A DNA stretch of 56,331 nucleotides from Tabrizicola oligotrophica (GTDB lineage Bacteria > Pseudomonadota > Alphaproteobacteria > Rhodobacterales > Rhodobacteraceae), in NCBI RefSeq assembly GCF_011008935.1, contig NZ_JAAIVJ010000016.1, positions 1 to 56,331 on the forward strand, given 5' to 3'. The notes under the pieces were generated by a model, which ran no database searches, was not told where the DNA came from, and worked only from the letters and a program-made list of their open reading frames with translations. Below, piece after piece: positions 33,068 to 42,893 of this stretch. Each line of letters opens with the position of its first letter. Position 1 is the stretch's first letter. Both the position numbers and the translations under genes were made by a program.

Positions 33068-35515
33068 TCAGGTGCCACGCGGTTTGGCGCGCAGCGTCGG
33101 CTCGGCCTCAAGCGGGTCTTCGGGCCAGGGGTGGCGCGGATACTGGCCGCGCATGTCTTTCCTGACATCTGCATAGGATGTGCGCCAAAAGCCCGGAATG
33201 TCCAGTGTCACCTGAATCGGCTTCTGCCCCGGCGACAGCAGCGTGACACGCAGCGGCTTGCGGGCTTGCCCGACGGTCGGATGGGTGGCAACGCCGAACA
33301 TTTCCTGCAGGCGGATCTCGATGGACGGATGATCGCCATCATAGTCGATCGGCACCTTGCGGCCGAGGGGCGTGGTGAAATGCGCCGGCACCAGACGGTC
33401 AAGCTCGGCCTGCTGGCCCCAGTCGAGGCGCGACAGGAGCGCATCGTGCAGATCGAGACTGCGGAGATCGGCCTCGGTGCGGGCTTTGCCGAGATAGGGC
33501 AGCAGCCAGTCCTCGGCCGTCGCCAGCAGTGCGTCGTCCCGGCAGTCGGGCCAGGCGTCGCCGCCGGCGCGGGCCAGTTCGATACGGGCGCGCAGGCGGC
33601 GGGCGGCGGGTGAGAAGGTCAGGCCGATCTGGCGCAGACCTTCCAGCGCGGCGCGCGCCAGCGCCTCGGGCGGGGCGTCGGGCCAGGGCTGGTCGGCCAG
33701 CACGAGCGCGCCAAAGCGTTCCTGCCGCCGTGCCAGCACCCGCCCCTCGCGACGCGACCATTCGCAGAGATCCTGCCAGCCGATCTGGTCGCCATGCACC
33801 GCCCGCAACTCGGGCTCGGAGATCGCAATGGCCTGCCGAACGGCCGCCTCGCGCGCGTCGCCGTCCAGATCGGTCGCCACGATCAGCCGCGCCCCGGCAA
33901 GGGGCGTGCCCGGCTCCATCGCCGCGCCCTTGCCGCCGGACAGCAGCCAGCGCGGCGCCTCGCCCTTGCGGCGCAAGCCGATGCGGTCGGGATAGGCAAG
34001 CGCGGCCATCTGCGCGGGTGACAGCGCCGCGGCGCCTTCGCGCGGCACTGCGCGGGCCAGCCGCCGTGCCTCCTCGCGGATGCGCTCCAATGCCGGGCGG
34101 GCGATCTGCCAGGGGGTTTCGGCTTCGAACTTCCGCAGATCGGCCAGCGCCCGCAGCCGCAGCGTCAGGTCCGGCGGCGCGGCCTTCAGCGGGTCGCGAT
34201 CGGCCATCAGCGCGGCAAGGGGGGCGGCCTCGGGTCCGGCCAGCGCCAGCATGTGGCCAAGCCGGGGATGCAGCGGCAGCGCGGCAAGGCGGCGGCCGTG
34301 GGCGGTGATGCGGCCCTGTTCCAGCGCGCCCAGGCTGGCCAGCAGCGCCCGCGCCTCGGCCAGGGTGCCGGGATGCGGCGGGGTAAGGAACGGCAGATCC
34401 CCGCCCCCCCAAAGCGCCAGTTCCAGCGCGAGCGCCGTCAGATCGGCGGCTTCGATTTCGGCCGGGGGGAAGGCCTGCAAGCCGCCCTCCTCGCCCTTCG
34501 TCCAAAGCCGATAGCAGGTGCCGGTGGCCACCCGCCCGGCCCGGCCCCGGCGCTGTTCGGCCTCGGCCCTGGTCACGCGCTCGGTGACAAGGCGCGACAT
34601 GCCGGAATTCGGGTCGAACCGGGCGCGGCGGGCGCGGCCGCCATCCACCACCACGCGAATGTCGGGAATGGTCAGCGAGGTTTCGGCGATCGAGGTCGCC
34701 AGCACCACCTTGCGCCGCCCTGCGGCGGCCGGGGCCAATGCCGCGCGCTGGGCCGCGAACTCCATGGCGCCGAACAGCGGGCGGATGTCGAACTGGTCCG
34801 GCAAACGGCCGCGCAGCGCAGATTCAACCCGGCGGATTTCGCCTTCGCCGGGCAGAAAGACCAGAAGCCCGCCCTCGGCGGTGTCCTCGGCCGCCTGCAC
34901 CACCAGCCCGGCCACCGCCGCCTCATAGCGCATCGAGGCGTCGGGCGGGCGCGGCAGCCAGCGGGTTTCCACCGGAAAGGCGCGGCCTTCGGAGGTGATC
35001 ATCGGCGCGCTGCCCATAAGGGCGGCCACCGGGGCCGCGTCGAGCGTGGCCGACATCACCAGAATTTGCAGGTCGTCGCGCAGCGCGGCGCGGATTTCGA
35101 GCGCCAGCGCAAGGCCAAGATCGGCGTTCAGGCTGCGCTCGTGGAATTCGTCGAAGATCAGGCAGCCGATGCCCGGCAATTCGGCGTCGGACTGGATCAT
35201 CCGGGTCAGGATGCCTTCGGTCACCACTTCGATCCGGGTGGCGGCCGACACCTTGGCCTCGCCCCGGATGCGGTAGCCAACCGTCTGGCCCACGGTCTCG
35301 CCCAGCGTCTCGGCCATGCGTTCGGCGGCGGCACGGGCAGCTAGGCGGCGGGGCTCCAGCATGACGATGCGGCCCTGAACCTGCGCCATCAGCGCCAGCG
35401 GAACCCGTGTCGTCTTGCCCGCTCCGGGCGGGGCCTGCAACACCGCCATGCCCCGCGCCGCCATGGCGGCGGTCAGGTCGGGCAACGCGTCATCAATGGG
35501 CAGGCGGAGGGTCAT
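33068..35515 (-). CDS. hrpB: ATP-dependent helicase HrpB (DEAH-box)
   Basis: 815-residue DExH helicase of normal HrpB length. Motif I is APPGAGKTT (28-36), motif II is DEFH (122-125), motif III is MSAT, motif VI is QRRGRAGR, and the C-terminal HrpB domain (RWLLSGGKGAAM, FWRTSYADVRKDMRGQYPRH-like end) is present. Biological role in bacteria is poorly defined, probably RNA remodelling. I set the start at 35515 (MTLRLPIDDALPDL), the usual opening of the family; the longer frame reaches into the divergent meaB promoter. Confidence 0.93.
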   Translation of the reverse strand: MTLRLPIDDALPDLTAAMAARGMAVLQAPPGAGKTTRVPLALMAQVQGRIVMLEPRRLAARAAAERMAETLGETVGQTVGYRIRGEAKVSAATRIEVVTEGILTRMIQSDAELPGIGCLIFDEFHERSLNADLGLALALEIRAALRDDLQILVMSATLDAAPVAALMGSAPMITSEGRAFPVETRWLPRPPDASMRYEAAVAGLVVQAAEDTAEGGLLVFLPGEGEIRRVESALRGRLPDQFDIRPLFGAMEFAAQRAALAPAAAGRRKVVLATSIAETSLTIPDIRVVVDGGRARRARFDPNSGMSRLVTERVTRAEAEQRRGRAGRVATGTCYRLWTKGEEGGLQAFPPAEIEAADLTALALELALWGGGDLPFLTPPHPGTLAEARALLASLGALEQGRITAHGRRLAALPLHPRLGHMLALAGPEAAPLAALMADRDPLKAAPPDLTLRLRALADLRKFEAETPWQIARPALERIREEARRLARAVPREGAAALSPAQMAALAYPDRIGLRRKGEAPRWLLSGGKGAAMEPGTPLAGARLIVATDLDGDAREAAVRQAIAISEPELRAVHGDQIGWQDLCEWSRREGRVLARRQERFGALVLADQPWPDAPPEALARAALEGLRQIGLTFSPAARRLRARIELARAGGDAWPDCRDDALLATAEDWLLPYLGKARTEADLRSLDLHDALLSRLDWGQQAELDRLVPAHFTTPLGRKVPIDYDGDHPSIEIRLQEMFGVATHPTVGQARKPLRVTLLSPGQKPIQVTLDIPGFWRTSYADVRKDMRGQYPRHPWPEDPLEAEPTLRAKPRGT

Positions 35516-35642
35516 CCGCGCCTTATCCCCGATCGCGGTGCACTTGTCACCGGGGGGAGCGTCCGGGGACGCCGCCCGCGTCTCGCCTCTGGCGCCCCGC
35601 TTTGGCATCGGGCAAAAGGGGGAAAACGCGGGGAGGGCGGGC

Positions 35643-36605
35643 ATGATTTCGGCAGAGGCCATTCGGGCGGGCGACAGGCGGGCCTTGGCGCGGGCGATCA
35701 CGCTTGTCGAAAGCGCACGCGCCGATCACCGGACGCAGGCGCTGGCGCTGCTGTCCGCGCTTGGCCACGACCGGCAGGCGCTGCGCATCGGGCTCTCCGG
35801 CACGCCGGGGGTCGGGAAATCCACCTTCATCGAGGCCTTCGGCAAGATGCTGACCGCCGCGGGCAAGCGGGTGGCGGTTCTGGCGGTGGACCCGTCCTCG
35901 GCGCGTTCCGGCGGCTCGATCCTTGGCGACAAGACCCGGATGGAGCTGTTGTCGCGCGATCCCCTGGCCTTCATCCGGCCCTCGCCCAGCCAGGCGCAGA
36001 TGGGCGGCGTGGCGCGGCGCACGCGCGAGGCGGTGGCGCTGTGCGAGGCGGCGGGCTTCGACGTGGTGCTGATCGAGACGGTCGGCGTCGGCCAGTCCGA
36101 AACCATGGTGGCGGAGATGTGCGACCTGTTCCTGCTGCTGCTCGCCCCCGCCGGCGGCGACGAGTTGCAAGGCGTGAAGCGTGGCATCATGGAGATGGCC
36201 GACCTGATCCTTGTGAACAAGGCCGATGGCGATCTGAAGCCGGCCGCCATCCGGACCTGCGGCGATTACGCGGGCGCGCTGCGGCTGTTGCGCCGCCGCC
36301 CGCAAGACCCCGACGGCTTTCCCAAGGCGATGATGGTGTCGGCGGTGGAACAGTCCGGCATGGCCGAGTCCTGGGACGAGATGCAGGCCTTGGCCGAATG
36401 GCGGCGCGACAGCGGCCACTGGAGCGCGCGGCGCGCGGCGCAGGCGCGGCACTGGTTTCAGGAGGAGGTGCGGCAGGGGCTTCTGGCGGCCTTGTCGCGC
36501 GAGCCTGCCAAGGGGATCATGGAGCGGCTGGGCGACAGCGTCGCTGCGGGCCGGGCTACGCCCGAGGCGGCGGCGGCCGAAATGCTGGGGTTGATCGGAC
36601 GCTGA
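35643..36605 (+). CDS. meaB: Methylmalonyl-CoA mutase-associated G-protein chaperone
   Basis: 320-residue G3E-type GTPase of the MeaB/ArgK family, which loads and protects the adenosylcobalamin of methylmalonyl-CoA or related mutases. P-loop GTPGVGKST (53-61), DPSSARSGGSILGDKTRM (83-100), the switch region ETVGVGQSE and the guanine motif NKAD are all visible. GGAGGG lies upstream of ATG 35643. No mutase gene is in the window, so the partner is elsewhere. It converges on the ROK regulator with 3 bp between the stops. Confidence 0.94.
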   Translation: MISAEAIRAGDRRALARAITLVESARADHRTQALALLSALGHDRQALRIGLSGTPGVGKSTFIEAFGKMLTAAGKRVAVLAVDPSSARSGGSILGDKTRMELLSRDPLAFIRPSPSQAQMGGVARRTREAVALCEAAGFDVVLIETVGVGQSETMVAEMCDLFLLLLAPAGGDELQGVKRGIMEMADLILVNKADGDLKPAAIRTCGDYAGALRLLRRRPQDPDGFPKAMMVSAVEQSGMAESWDEMQALAEWRRDSGHWSARRAAQARHWFQEEVRQGLLAALSREPAKGIMERLGDSVAAGRATPEAAAAEMLGLIGR

Positions 36606-36608
36606 GGC

Positions 36609-37886
36609 CTATTGCGCGGCAATCTCGCGGCTGGACGCCAGCAGGTTCTCGCTGACCACCGACAGCGCCAGCGCCGCCGCGCCATGCGCCCACAAAAGGT
36701 CGCCCCAGGCGTGAATCTCGATCGGCGGGCGCGGGCGGTTGGTGTTGATCGCCAGATTGTCCATCTCGGCGAGGGTTTCGGCGGCATAAAGATAGTCGTA
36801 GCGCATCCGCTCGCCCGACAGGATGATGAGTTCGGGGTCGAACAGATTGACCACATTCGAAAGCCCCACCGCCAGATAACGTCCCGCGCGGCGAAAGATC
36901 GAGCGGGCCGTGGCGTTGCCGGCCTTGGCGTGATCGTACAGGCTTTCCAGCAGGGTGTTGATCGACAGCGTGTCGGTCGCGGGCCGGTTCAGCGCCGTCG
37001 TCGCCTCGCGCGCCAGCGCATAGTCGGCGATATAGGCCTCAAGACAGCCTCTTTGACCACAGCGGCAGAGGGCCCCGTCAAGCTGCACCTTGGTATGGCC
37101 AAGCTCCATCCCCAGCCGGCCCGAGCCGCGGAAGATGCGGTGGTTCATCACAAAGCCCATGCCGACCCCGTGTTCGATGGTCACGACGGCGAAGTCCGAC
37201 AGCCCCCGCCCGGCGCCGAACCAGAGTTCGGCCAGCGCCACAAGGTTGGCGTCATTGTCGATGGTCACGGGCACGCCGATGCGGGCGGTGGCAGCGGCGG
37301 CCAGCGGCACCGCCCGGTCATGCAGCACCGAGGACCAGTGCACGATGCCTTCGGCCACATCGACAAAGCCCGGCACGCCGATGCCGATGGCCGTCAGATT
37401 CTGCGGGCCGATGCCGGCCTTGGTGCAGACCTTGGCCAGCAGGGTTTCGACGGCCTCCAGCAACCCGTCCAGCGTCATGGCGCCGGGTTGGCGCGGCACG
37501 GCTTCATCGGCAACAAGGTTGCCCGCGAAATCGACGATGACCGCGGTGTGTTCGCGGTCGGAAAGTTTCATTCCCGCCACCAGATGCGCCTCGGGCCGCA
37601 CGCCCAGCGCCACGGCGGGACGGCCGCGCGCGTTGTCGGGGTCGCGCGGGGCGGCAAGTTCCTCGATCAGCCCGGCCTCGATCAGCTCGGCGCAGATGGT
37701 GGTGACGGAGGCGGGCGAGACATCCAGCTCACGCGCGAGCGTCACTCGGGGAATATGGCCCGCCGCGCGGATTCGCTCGAAGATCTGCTGGCGCAGCGGG
37801 CGCTGGGTTTCGGTCAGCGGCGGAATCAGCGGGCCGACGCCCTTACGGCCCGCCCCGCCCTCTGCCATGCCCCTGCCCTGCGTCAT
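36609..37886 (-). CDS. xylR: ROK family transcriptional regulator, probable xylose repressor
   Basis: 425-residue ROK protein. An N-terminal helix-turn-helix (about 28-85: RQQIFERIRAAGHIPRVTLA) precedes the sugar-kinase-like domain. The ROK zinc motif is intact (His in LGHTK, then CRCGQRGCLEA). It is divergent from xylFHGBA, as in many Proteobacteria where the ROK protein XylR represses xylose genes until xylose binds. A palindrome starting 4 bp upstream of its ATG would allow autoregulation. ATG 37886 has GAGG 9 bases upstream; a start at 37868 is possible. Symbol given by context. Confidence 0.85.
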   Translation of the reverse strand: MTQGRGMAEGGAGRKGVGPLIPPLTETQRPLRQQIFERIRAAGHIPRVTLARELDVSPASVTTICAELIEAGLIEELAAPRDPDNARGRPAVALGVRPEAHLVAGMKLSDREHTAVIVDFAGNLVADEAVPRQPGAMTLDGLLEAVETLLAKVCTKAGIGPQNLTAIGIGVPGFVDVAEGIVHWSSVLHDRAVPLAAAATARIGVPVTIDNDANLVALAELWFGAGRGLSDFAVVTIEHGVGMGFVMNHRIFRGSGRLGMELGHTKVQLDGALCRCGQRGCLEAYIADYALAREATTALNRPATDTLSINTLLESLYDHAKAGNATARSIFRRAGRYLAVGLSNVVNLFDPELIILSGERMRYDYLYAAETLAEMDNLAINTNRPRPPIEIHAWGDLLWAHGAAALALSVVSENLLASSREIAAQ

Positions 37887-37889
37887 TTA

Positions 37890-37960
37890 TTTGATCCTCG
37901 AACAAAAGGCCCCGTATTTTCTTTACTTTTCGCCAGAACATTGCTGCATTGCGGCGAAAA
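37890..37960. promoter_or_regulatory. xylR/xylF divergent control region with two inverted repeats
   Basis: Two structures are visible. TTTGATCCTCGAACAAA (37890-37906) is a 17-bp imperfect palindrome with six matching pairs, four bases from the xylR start; it has the size of a ROK operator. TTTTCGCC (37927-37934) and GGCGAAAA (37953-37960) are perfect 8-bp arms 18 bases apart, able to bind a dimer or form a leader hairpin in the xylR mRNA. Toward xylF, TTGACA (38006-38011) is a good -35, but I find no matching -10. Confidence 0.5.
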
Positions 37961-38097
37961 TGGCTGAAATTCGGAGCATCTTCAGATTGCCCTGCGAAAT
38001 ATATTTTGACAACTGAAATTATTAAGCGCAGCCTGTTGCCGTATCGGCGAATCCGCCGGACCGGCTTTTGCGGGCCGACATCCATGGGAGGATACAT

Positions 38098-39123
38098 ATG
38101 CAAAAGGTTCTTATCGCCGCGGTGATCGCGGCGGTCGGCTTCTCGTCGGCGGCGCTGGCTGAGGGCAAGAAGATCGGCGTCAGCTGGGCACAGTTCCAGG
38201 AAGAGCGCTGGAAGATCGACGAAGCGGCCATGAAGGCAGCCATCGAGGCCGCTGGCAACGAATACATCTCGGCCGACGCGCAGTCCTCGGCGGAAAAGCA
38301 GCTGTCGGATGTCGACGCGCTGATCTCGCAGGGCGTCGACGCGCTGATCATCAACGCCTGGGACAAGGACGCCATCGGGCCGGCCATCGAAAAGGCCGCA
38401 GCCGAAGGCATTCCGGTGGTCGGCTATGACCGCCTGATCGAGGACAACCGCACCTTCTATCTGACCTTCGACAACGTCGGCGTCGGCCGCATCATCGCGG
38501 AATCGGTGTTCGCGCTGGCCCCGAAGGGCAACTATGCCATCATCAAGGGCGACCCCGGTGACCCGAACGTCGGCTTCCTGCGTCAGGGCATGGAAGAGGT
38601 AATCGGCGCGGCAGTGACGGCAGGCGACATCGTGATCGTCGGCGAGGCCAACTCGGACGGCTGGAAGCCGGAAAATGCCCAGAAGAACATGGAGCAGATC
38701 CTGACGGCGAACAACAACGCCGTCGACGCGGTGCTGAGCCAGAACGACGGCATGGCGGGCGGCGCGGCTGCGGCGCTGGCAGCGCAGGGCCTGAACGTGC
38801 CCTTGGGCGGTCAGGACGGCGACCTTGCCGCCATCAACCGCGTGGCGCGCGGCACCCAGACGGTTTCGGTCTGGAAGGACGCCCGCCAGCTTGGCAAGGC
38901 CGCCGGCGAGATCGCCTCGGCGCTGGCCGACGGGGCGGCGCTGGATTCGGTTGCCGGCGCGACCAAGTTCTCGGGCGGTGAGAAGGGCGTCGAGATGAAC
39001 GCCATCCTGCTGGCCCCGACGCCGCTGACCAAGGACAACCTGAACGTCGCCATCGACGCGGGCCACATCACCAAGGAACAGGCCTGCGAAGGCGCCATGG
39101 CCGGTGTGGTGGGCTGCGAATAA
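38098..39123 (+). CDS. xylF: D-xylose ABC transporter substrate-binding protein
   Basis: 341-residue periplasmic sugar-binding protein with a signal peptide ending in AALA at residue 21. The mature protein has the XylF pattern: KIGVSWAQFQEERWKID, GYDRLIEDNRTFYLTFDN and NDGMAGGAAAAL. These match the E. coli XylF residues that line the xylose pocket (Trp, Arg, Asp, Asn). GGGAGG precedes the ATG. First gene of the xylose operon; a 12-bp stem-loop follows it, which probably keeps its mRNA more abundant than that of the permease. Confidence 0.93.
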   Translation: MQKVLIAAVIAAVGFSSAALAEGKKIGVSWAQFQEERWKIDEAAMKAAIEAAGNEYISADAQSSAEKQLSDVDALISQGVDALIINAWDKDAIGPAIEKAAAEGIPVVGYDRLIEDNRTFYLTFDNVGVGRIIAESVFALAPKGNYAIIKGDPGDPNVGFLRQGMEEVIGAAVTAGDIVIVGEANSDGWKPENAQKNMEQILTANNNAVDAVLSQNDGMAGGAAAALAAQGLNVPLGGQDGDLAAINRVARGTQTVSVWKDARQLGKAAGEIASALADGAALDSVAGATKFSGGEKGVEMNAILLAPTPLTKDNLNVAIDAGHITKEQACEGAMAGVVGCE

Positions 39124-39136
39124 GCGGCTGACATTC

Positions 39137-39163
39137 GGGGCGCCTGCCAAAGGCGGGCGCCCC
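39137..39163 (+). terminator. Post-xylF stem-loop (attenuator or mRNA stabiliser)
   Basis: GGGGCGCCTGCC (39137-39148) pairs over 12 bp (one T-G) with GGCGGGCGCCCC (39152-39163) around AAA. It lies 13 bases after the xylF stop and has no T-run. This mirrors the hairpin after the binding-protein gene of the polyamine operon. Confidence 0.55.
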
Positions 39164-39276
39164 TCCCTCTGCCCGAGGGCGCCCTGCCGGCGCGCCCCCA
39201 CGTCCTTAACGGACCGCCTCCGGCGCGACGGGCCCCTGCCCCGCCGGACGTCCCCTTGCCCCATGATGGACGAGAC

Positions 39277-40668
39277 ATGACCGACACACCCCATTCCCCG
39301 CAAACCACAGCAAACACCGAAGGCGGTTTTGCGCGGTTCCTGCGTGCCACCGAGATCGACCCGCGCCTGCTGGGCATGGTCGGCGGCCTGCTCCTGATCT
39401 GGCTGGCCTTCGAGGCCTATTCCGTGCTGGCGCTTGGCCGGCCCTCCATGCTGCTGGGCGCGGCGCAATCCGAGGCGAACGGCTTTCTCACGCCGCGCAA
39501 CCTTTGGAACCTGAGCGTGCAGACCGCCTATATCGGGATCATGGCGACGGGGATGGTGCTGGTCATCATCACCCGCAACATCGACCTGTCGGTCGGCTCG
39601 ATCATGGGCATGGTCGGGATGTACATGGGCCTGTTGCAGGTCGAATGGCTGACCCCGGCGCTCGGGCTGGGCCATCCGTCGATCTGGATCGTCACGGTGC
39701 TGTTCGGCATCACCATGGGGGCGCTGATCGGCGCCTTTCAGGGCCTGCTGATCGCCTTTCTGGGCATTCCCTCTTTCATCGTCACGCTCGGCGGGCTGCT
39801 GGTCTGGCGCGGCGCGGCGTTTCTGGTCGCCGGCGGCAAGACCATCGCGCCGATGGATGACACCTTCGCGCTGCTGGGCGGCGGCTCGTTCGGGGCGCTG
39901 GGGCGCACCGGAAGCTGGATCTTCGGCCTGATCGCCTGTGCCTTCGTGGTCTGGGCCTTCCTCAGCGGCCGCAAGTCGCGCAAGAAGCACGGCTTCCCGC
40001 TGCGCCCGGTCTGGGCCGAGACCTTCGTGATCGGCCTGATCTGCGCCGTCATCGTCGGCGCCACGGCCATCGTCAATTCCTATGTCTGGCCGCGCGGCAA
40101 CATCGAGAAATACTACACCGCGATCGGTCAGGAGCTGCCGGCATGCGCCGCAAGCAACGACACGATCTATACCGATGTCTGCGCCCAGTTCGGCCATGGC
40201 TTTGCCTATCCGGTGCTGATCATGATCGTGGTGGCCATCGTCATGACCATCCTGATGACCCGCACCCGCTTTGGCCGCTATGTCTTTGCCATCGGCGGCA
40301 ACCCCGAGGCGGCCGCCCTGTCGGGCATCAACACCCGCGCCATGACGGTCAAGATCTTTGCGCTGATGGGCGGGCTGGCCGGCATTGCCGCCGTCATCGG
40401 CGCCGCGCGCCAGAACAGCGCGACCAACGCCATGGGCAACCTGGACGAGCTTTACGTCATCGCCGCCGCCGTCGTCGGGGGCACTTCGCTGGCCGGGGGG
40501 GTGGGCACGATCTATGGCGCCATCATCGGCGCGCTGATCCTCACTTCGCTGCAGACCGGCATGGTGCTGATCGGCTATGGCGACGGGTCCTATCAGCGGA
40601 TCGTGATCGGCGTCGCGCTCGTCCTCGCCGTGTTCCTCGACATCATCTACCGCAAGCGCATCAAGTAA
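39277..40668 (+). CDS. xylH: D-xylose ABC transporter permease
   Basis: 463-residue inner-membrane permease of the ribose/xylose (BPD_transp_2) family with about ten or more spans, e.g. the segment [19 protein letters not shown] and the C-terminal [21 protein letters not shown]. It is longer than E. coli XylH, with an extra hydrophilic loop around residues 270-312 that contains two cysteines, probably periplasmic. It follows xylF by 153 bp of GC-rich sequence with a stem-loop and precedes xylG by 10 bp. ATG 39277 is the first start with a plausible ribosome site (GGACGAG). Confidence 0.92.
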   Translation: MTDTPHSPQTTANTEGGFARFLRATEIDPRLLGMVGGLLLIWLAFEAYSVLALGRPSMLLGAAQSEANGFLTPRNLWNLSVQTAYIGIMATGMVLVIITRNIDLSVGSIMGMVGMYMGLLQVEWLTPALGLGHPSIWIVTVLFGITMGALIGAFQGLLIAFLGIPSFIVTLGGLLVWRGAAFLVAGGKTIAPMDDTFALLGGGSFGALGRTGSWIFGLIACAFVVWAFLSGRKSRKKHGFPLRPVWAETFVIGLICAVIVGATAIVNSYVWPRGNIEKYYTAIGQELPACAASNDTIYTDVCAQFGHGFAYPVLIMIVVAIVMTILMTRTRFGRYVFAIGGNPEAAALSGINTRAMTVKIFALMGGLAGIAAVIGAARQNSATNAMGNLDELYVIAAAVVGGTSLAGGVGTIYGAIIGALILTSLQTGMVLIGYGDGSYQRIVIGVALVLAVFLDIIYRKRIK

Positions 40669-40678
40669 GGGGGCCATC

Positions 40679-41443
40679 ATGAGCAATCCGAACACCGGCA
40701 CCCCTCTGGTCGAGCTGCGCGACATCTCGATCGCCTTCGGGGGCATCAAGGCGGTCGACCACGTCTCGGTCGACCTGCATCCGGGCGAGGTCGTGGGGCT
40801 TCTCGGCCACAACGGCGCGGGGAAATCCACCCTCATCAAGTGCCTCTCCGGCGCCTATCGCAAGGATGCAGGGCAGATCTTCATCAATGGCGAGGAGGTC
40901 GAGATCAGTGACCCCCGCGACGCCCGCTCGCACAACATCGAGACGATCTACCAGACGCTGGCGCTGGCCGACAATCTGGATGCCGCCTCGAACCTGTTTC
41001 TGGGCCGCGAGCTGGTCAACAACTTCGGCTTTGTCGACGAAACCCGGATGGAGGCCGAAACCCGCAAGATCATGGGGCGGCTGAACCCGAACTTCAAGAA
41101 ATTCAACGTGCCGGTGTCGGCCCTGTCGGGCGGTCAGCGCCAGTCGGTTGCCATTGCCCGCGCGGTGTATTTCAACGCCAAGATCCTGATCATGGACGAA
41201 CCCACCGCCGCGCTTGGTCCGCACGAGACGCAGATGGTGGCCGAGCTGGTGCAGGAGCTGAAGGCGCAGGGTCTGGGCATCTTCCTGATCGAGCATGACA
41301 TCCACTCGGTGATGAAGCTGTGCGACCGCGCCGTGGTGATGAAGAACGGCCAGCGTGTCGGCACGGTCAACGTCAAGGACGTCACCGATGACGACATTCT
41401 GGGCATGATCATCATGGGCAAGAAGCCGCCGCAGGCTTACTGA
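40679..41443 (+). CDS. xylG: Xylose ABC transporter ATP-binding protein (single-domain XylG type)
   Basis: 254-residue ATPase with one complete ABC domain: Walker [11 protein letters not shown]-loop in [10 protein letters not shown], signature LSGGQRQ, Walker B ILIMDEP and H-loop LIEHD. E. coli XylG has two fused ABC domains and about 513 residues. Here there is no trace of a second one: xylB starts one base after the stop. The protein should therefore work as a homodimer, as FrcA-type sugar ATPases do. It is not a truncation. Confidence 0.9.
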   Translation: MSNPNTGTPLVELRDISIAFGGIKAVDHVSVDLHPGEVVGLLGHNGAGKSTLIKCLSGAYRKDAGQIFINGEEVEISDPRDARSHNIETIYQTLALADNLDAASNLFLGRELVNNFGFVDETRMEAETRKIMGRLNPNFKKFNVPVSALSGGQRQSVAIARAVYFNAKILIMDEPTAALGPHETQMVAELVQELKAQGLGIFLIEHDIHSVMKLCDRAVVMKNGQRVGTVNVKDVTDDDILGMIIMGKKPPQAY

Positions 41444-41444
41444 C

Positions 41445-42884
41445 ATGTTCATCGGACTGGACCTTGGCACTTCGGGGCTGAAGGGCATTGTCATCAATGA
41501 CCGGCAGGAGGTGGTGGCCGAGGCCACCGCCCCCTTGACGGTCTCGCGGCCGCATGAGGGCTGGTCGGAACAGGAGCCGTCGCACTGGATCGCCGCCGCC
41601 GAGGCGGTGCTGGACAAGCTGGCGGCCAAGGGGCTGGGGGCGGTTCGGGGTATCGGCCTGTCGGGCCACATGCACGGCGCGACGCTCTTGGACAGCGCCG
41701 ACAACGTGCTGCGGCCCTGCATCCTGTGGAACGACACCCGCAGCCATGCCGAGGCCGCGCGGCTGGATGGCGACCCGCGGTTCCGGGCGGTGACAGGGAA
41801 CATCGTGTTTCCGGGCTTCACCGCGCCGAAGCTCGACTGGGTGCGCGCTCATGAGCCGGCGATCTGGGCAAAGGTCGCCAAGGTGCTGCTGCCGAAGGAT
41901 TATCTGCGGCTCTGGCTGATCGGCGATCATGTCGCCGAAATGTCGGATGCCGCCGGGACAAGCTGGCTTGACACCGGGGCGCGCGACTGGTCGGACGATC
42001 TTCTGGCGGCCACAGGGCTTTCCCGCGCGCAGATGCCGCGGCTGGTCGAAGGCTCGGCGGTGTCGGGCGTGCTGCGCGAGGGGCTGGCGGCGCGCTGGGG
42101 CCTGCCGAAGGGCGTCGTGGTGGCGGGCGGCGGCGGAGACAATGCCGCCTCGGGCGTCGGCGTCGGCGTGGTGCGGGCGGGCGAGGCCTTTGTCTCGCTT
42201 GGCACTTCGGGCGTCCTCTTTGCCGCCAATGACGGCTATCAGCCCGATCCGGCGACGGCGGTGCATACCTTCTGCCATGCCCTGCCGGGGGCCTGGCACC
42301 AGATGGGCGTGATCCTCGCCGCCACCGATGCGCTGAACTGGTATGGCCAGTTCGTCGGGCAGGATGCGGCGCGGCTGACCGGCGCGCTCGGGCCCTTGGA
42401 GGCGCCGAGCAAGGCGCTGTTCCTGCCCTATCTCGGCGGCGAGCGCACCCCGCTCAACGATGCGGCCATCCGCGGCAGTTTCATGGGGCTGGAACATGCC
42501 ACCGGCACTGCCGCCGGCACCCGCGCGGTGCTGGAGGGCGTGACCTTTGCCATCCGCGATTGCCGCGACGCGCTGGCCGCCACCGGCACGCGGATTGACC
42601 GGGTGCTGGCGGTGGGCGGCGGCTCGCGCTCCGACTACTGGCTGGCGGCGATTGCCACCGCGCTGAATGTGCCGGTCGACCTGCCGGTGGCGGGCGATTT
42701 CGGCGGGGCCTTCGGGGCCGCCCGGCTGGCGATCATGGCCGCGACCGGCGCGGGGGCCGAAGTGGCCACCCGCCCAAAAATCGCCCGCACGGTCGAACCT
42801 GACCGTGCCCTGACATCCGCTTTCGACGCGGGCCATGCCCGGTTCCGCGCCGCTCAAACCGCCCTTCGGGGCTTGAAGATCTGA
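41445..42884 (+). CDS. xylB: Xylulokinase
   Basis: 479-residue FGGY-family kinase that phosphorylates D-xylulose to xylulose 5-phosphate. N-terminal GLDLGTSGLKGIVIND binds phosphate, LSGHMHGATLLD and WNDTRSHAEA carry substrate residues, and VGGGSRSDYWLA with FGGAFGAARLA form the C-terminal ATP-binding lobe. The start is one base after the xylG stop, so translation is probably coupled. xylA follows 9 bp later. Confidence 0.95.
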   Translation: MFIGLDLGTSGLKGIVINDRQEVVAEATAPLTVSRPHEGWSEQEPSHWIAAAEAVLDKLAAKGLGAVRGIGLSGHMHGATLLDSADNVLRPCILWNDTRSHAEAARLDGDPRFRAVTGNIVFPGFTAPKLDWVRAHEPAIWAKVAKVLLPKDYLRLWLIGDHVAEMSDAAGTSWLDTGARDWSDDLLAATGLSRAQMPRLVEGSAVSGVLREGLAARWGLPKGVVVAGGGGDNAASGVGVGVVRAGEAFVSLGTSGVLFAANDGYQPDPATAVHTFCHALPGAWHQMGVILAATDALNWYGQFVGQDAARLTGALGPLEAPSKALFLPYLGGERTPLNDAAIRGSFMGLEHATGTAAGTRAVLEGVTFAIRDCRDALAATGTRIDRVLAVGGGSRSDYWLAAIATALNVPVDLPVAGDFGGAFGAARLAIMAATGAGAEVATRPKIARTVEPDRALTSAFDAGHARFRAAQTALRGLKI

Positions 42885-42893
42885 GGAAATCCC

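Noticed and set aside
37843-40839. A 998-codon open frame on the minus strand
   Set aside because: It is antisense to xylF and xylH, with the same biased composition. It also overlaps the start of the ROK regulator in another frame.
40679-41443. xylG considered as a truncated or frameshifted two-domain ATPase
   Set aside because: The single ABC domain is complete, the stop is one base before xylB, and no remnant of a second domain exists in any frame.
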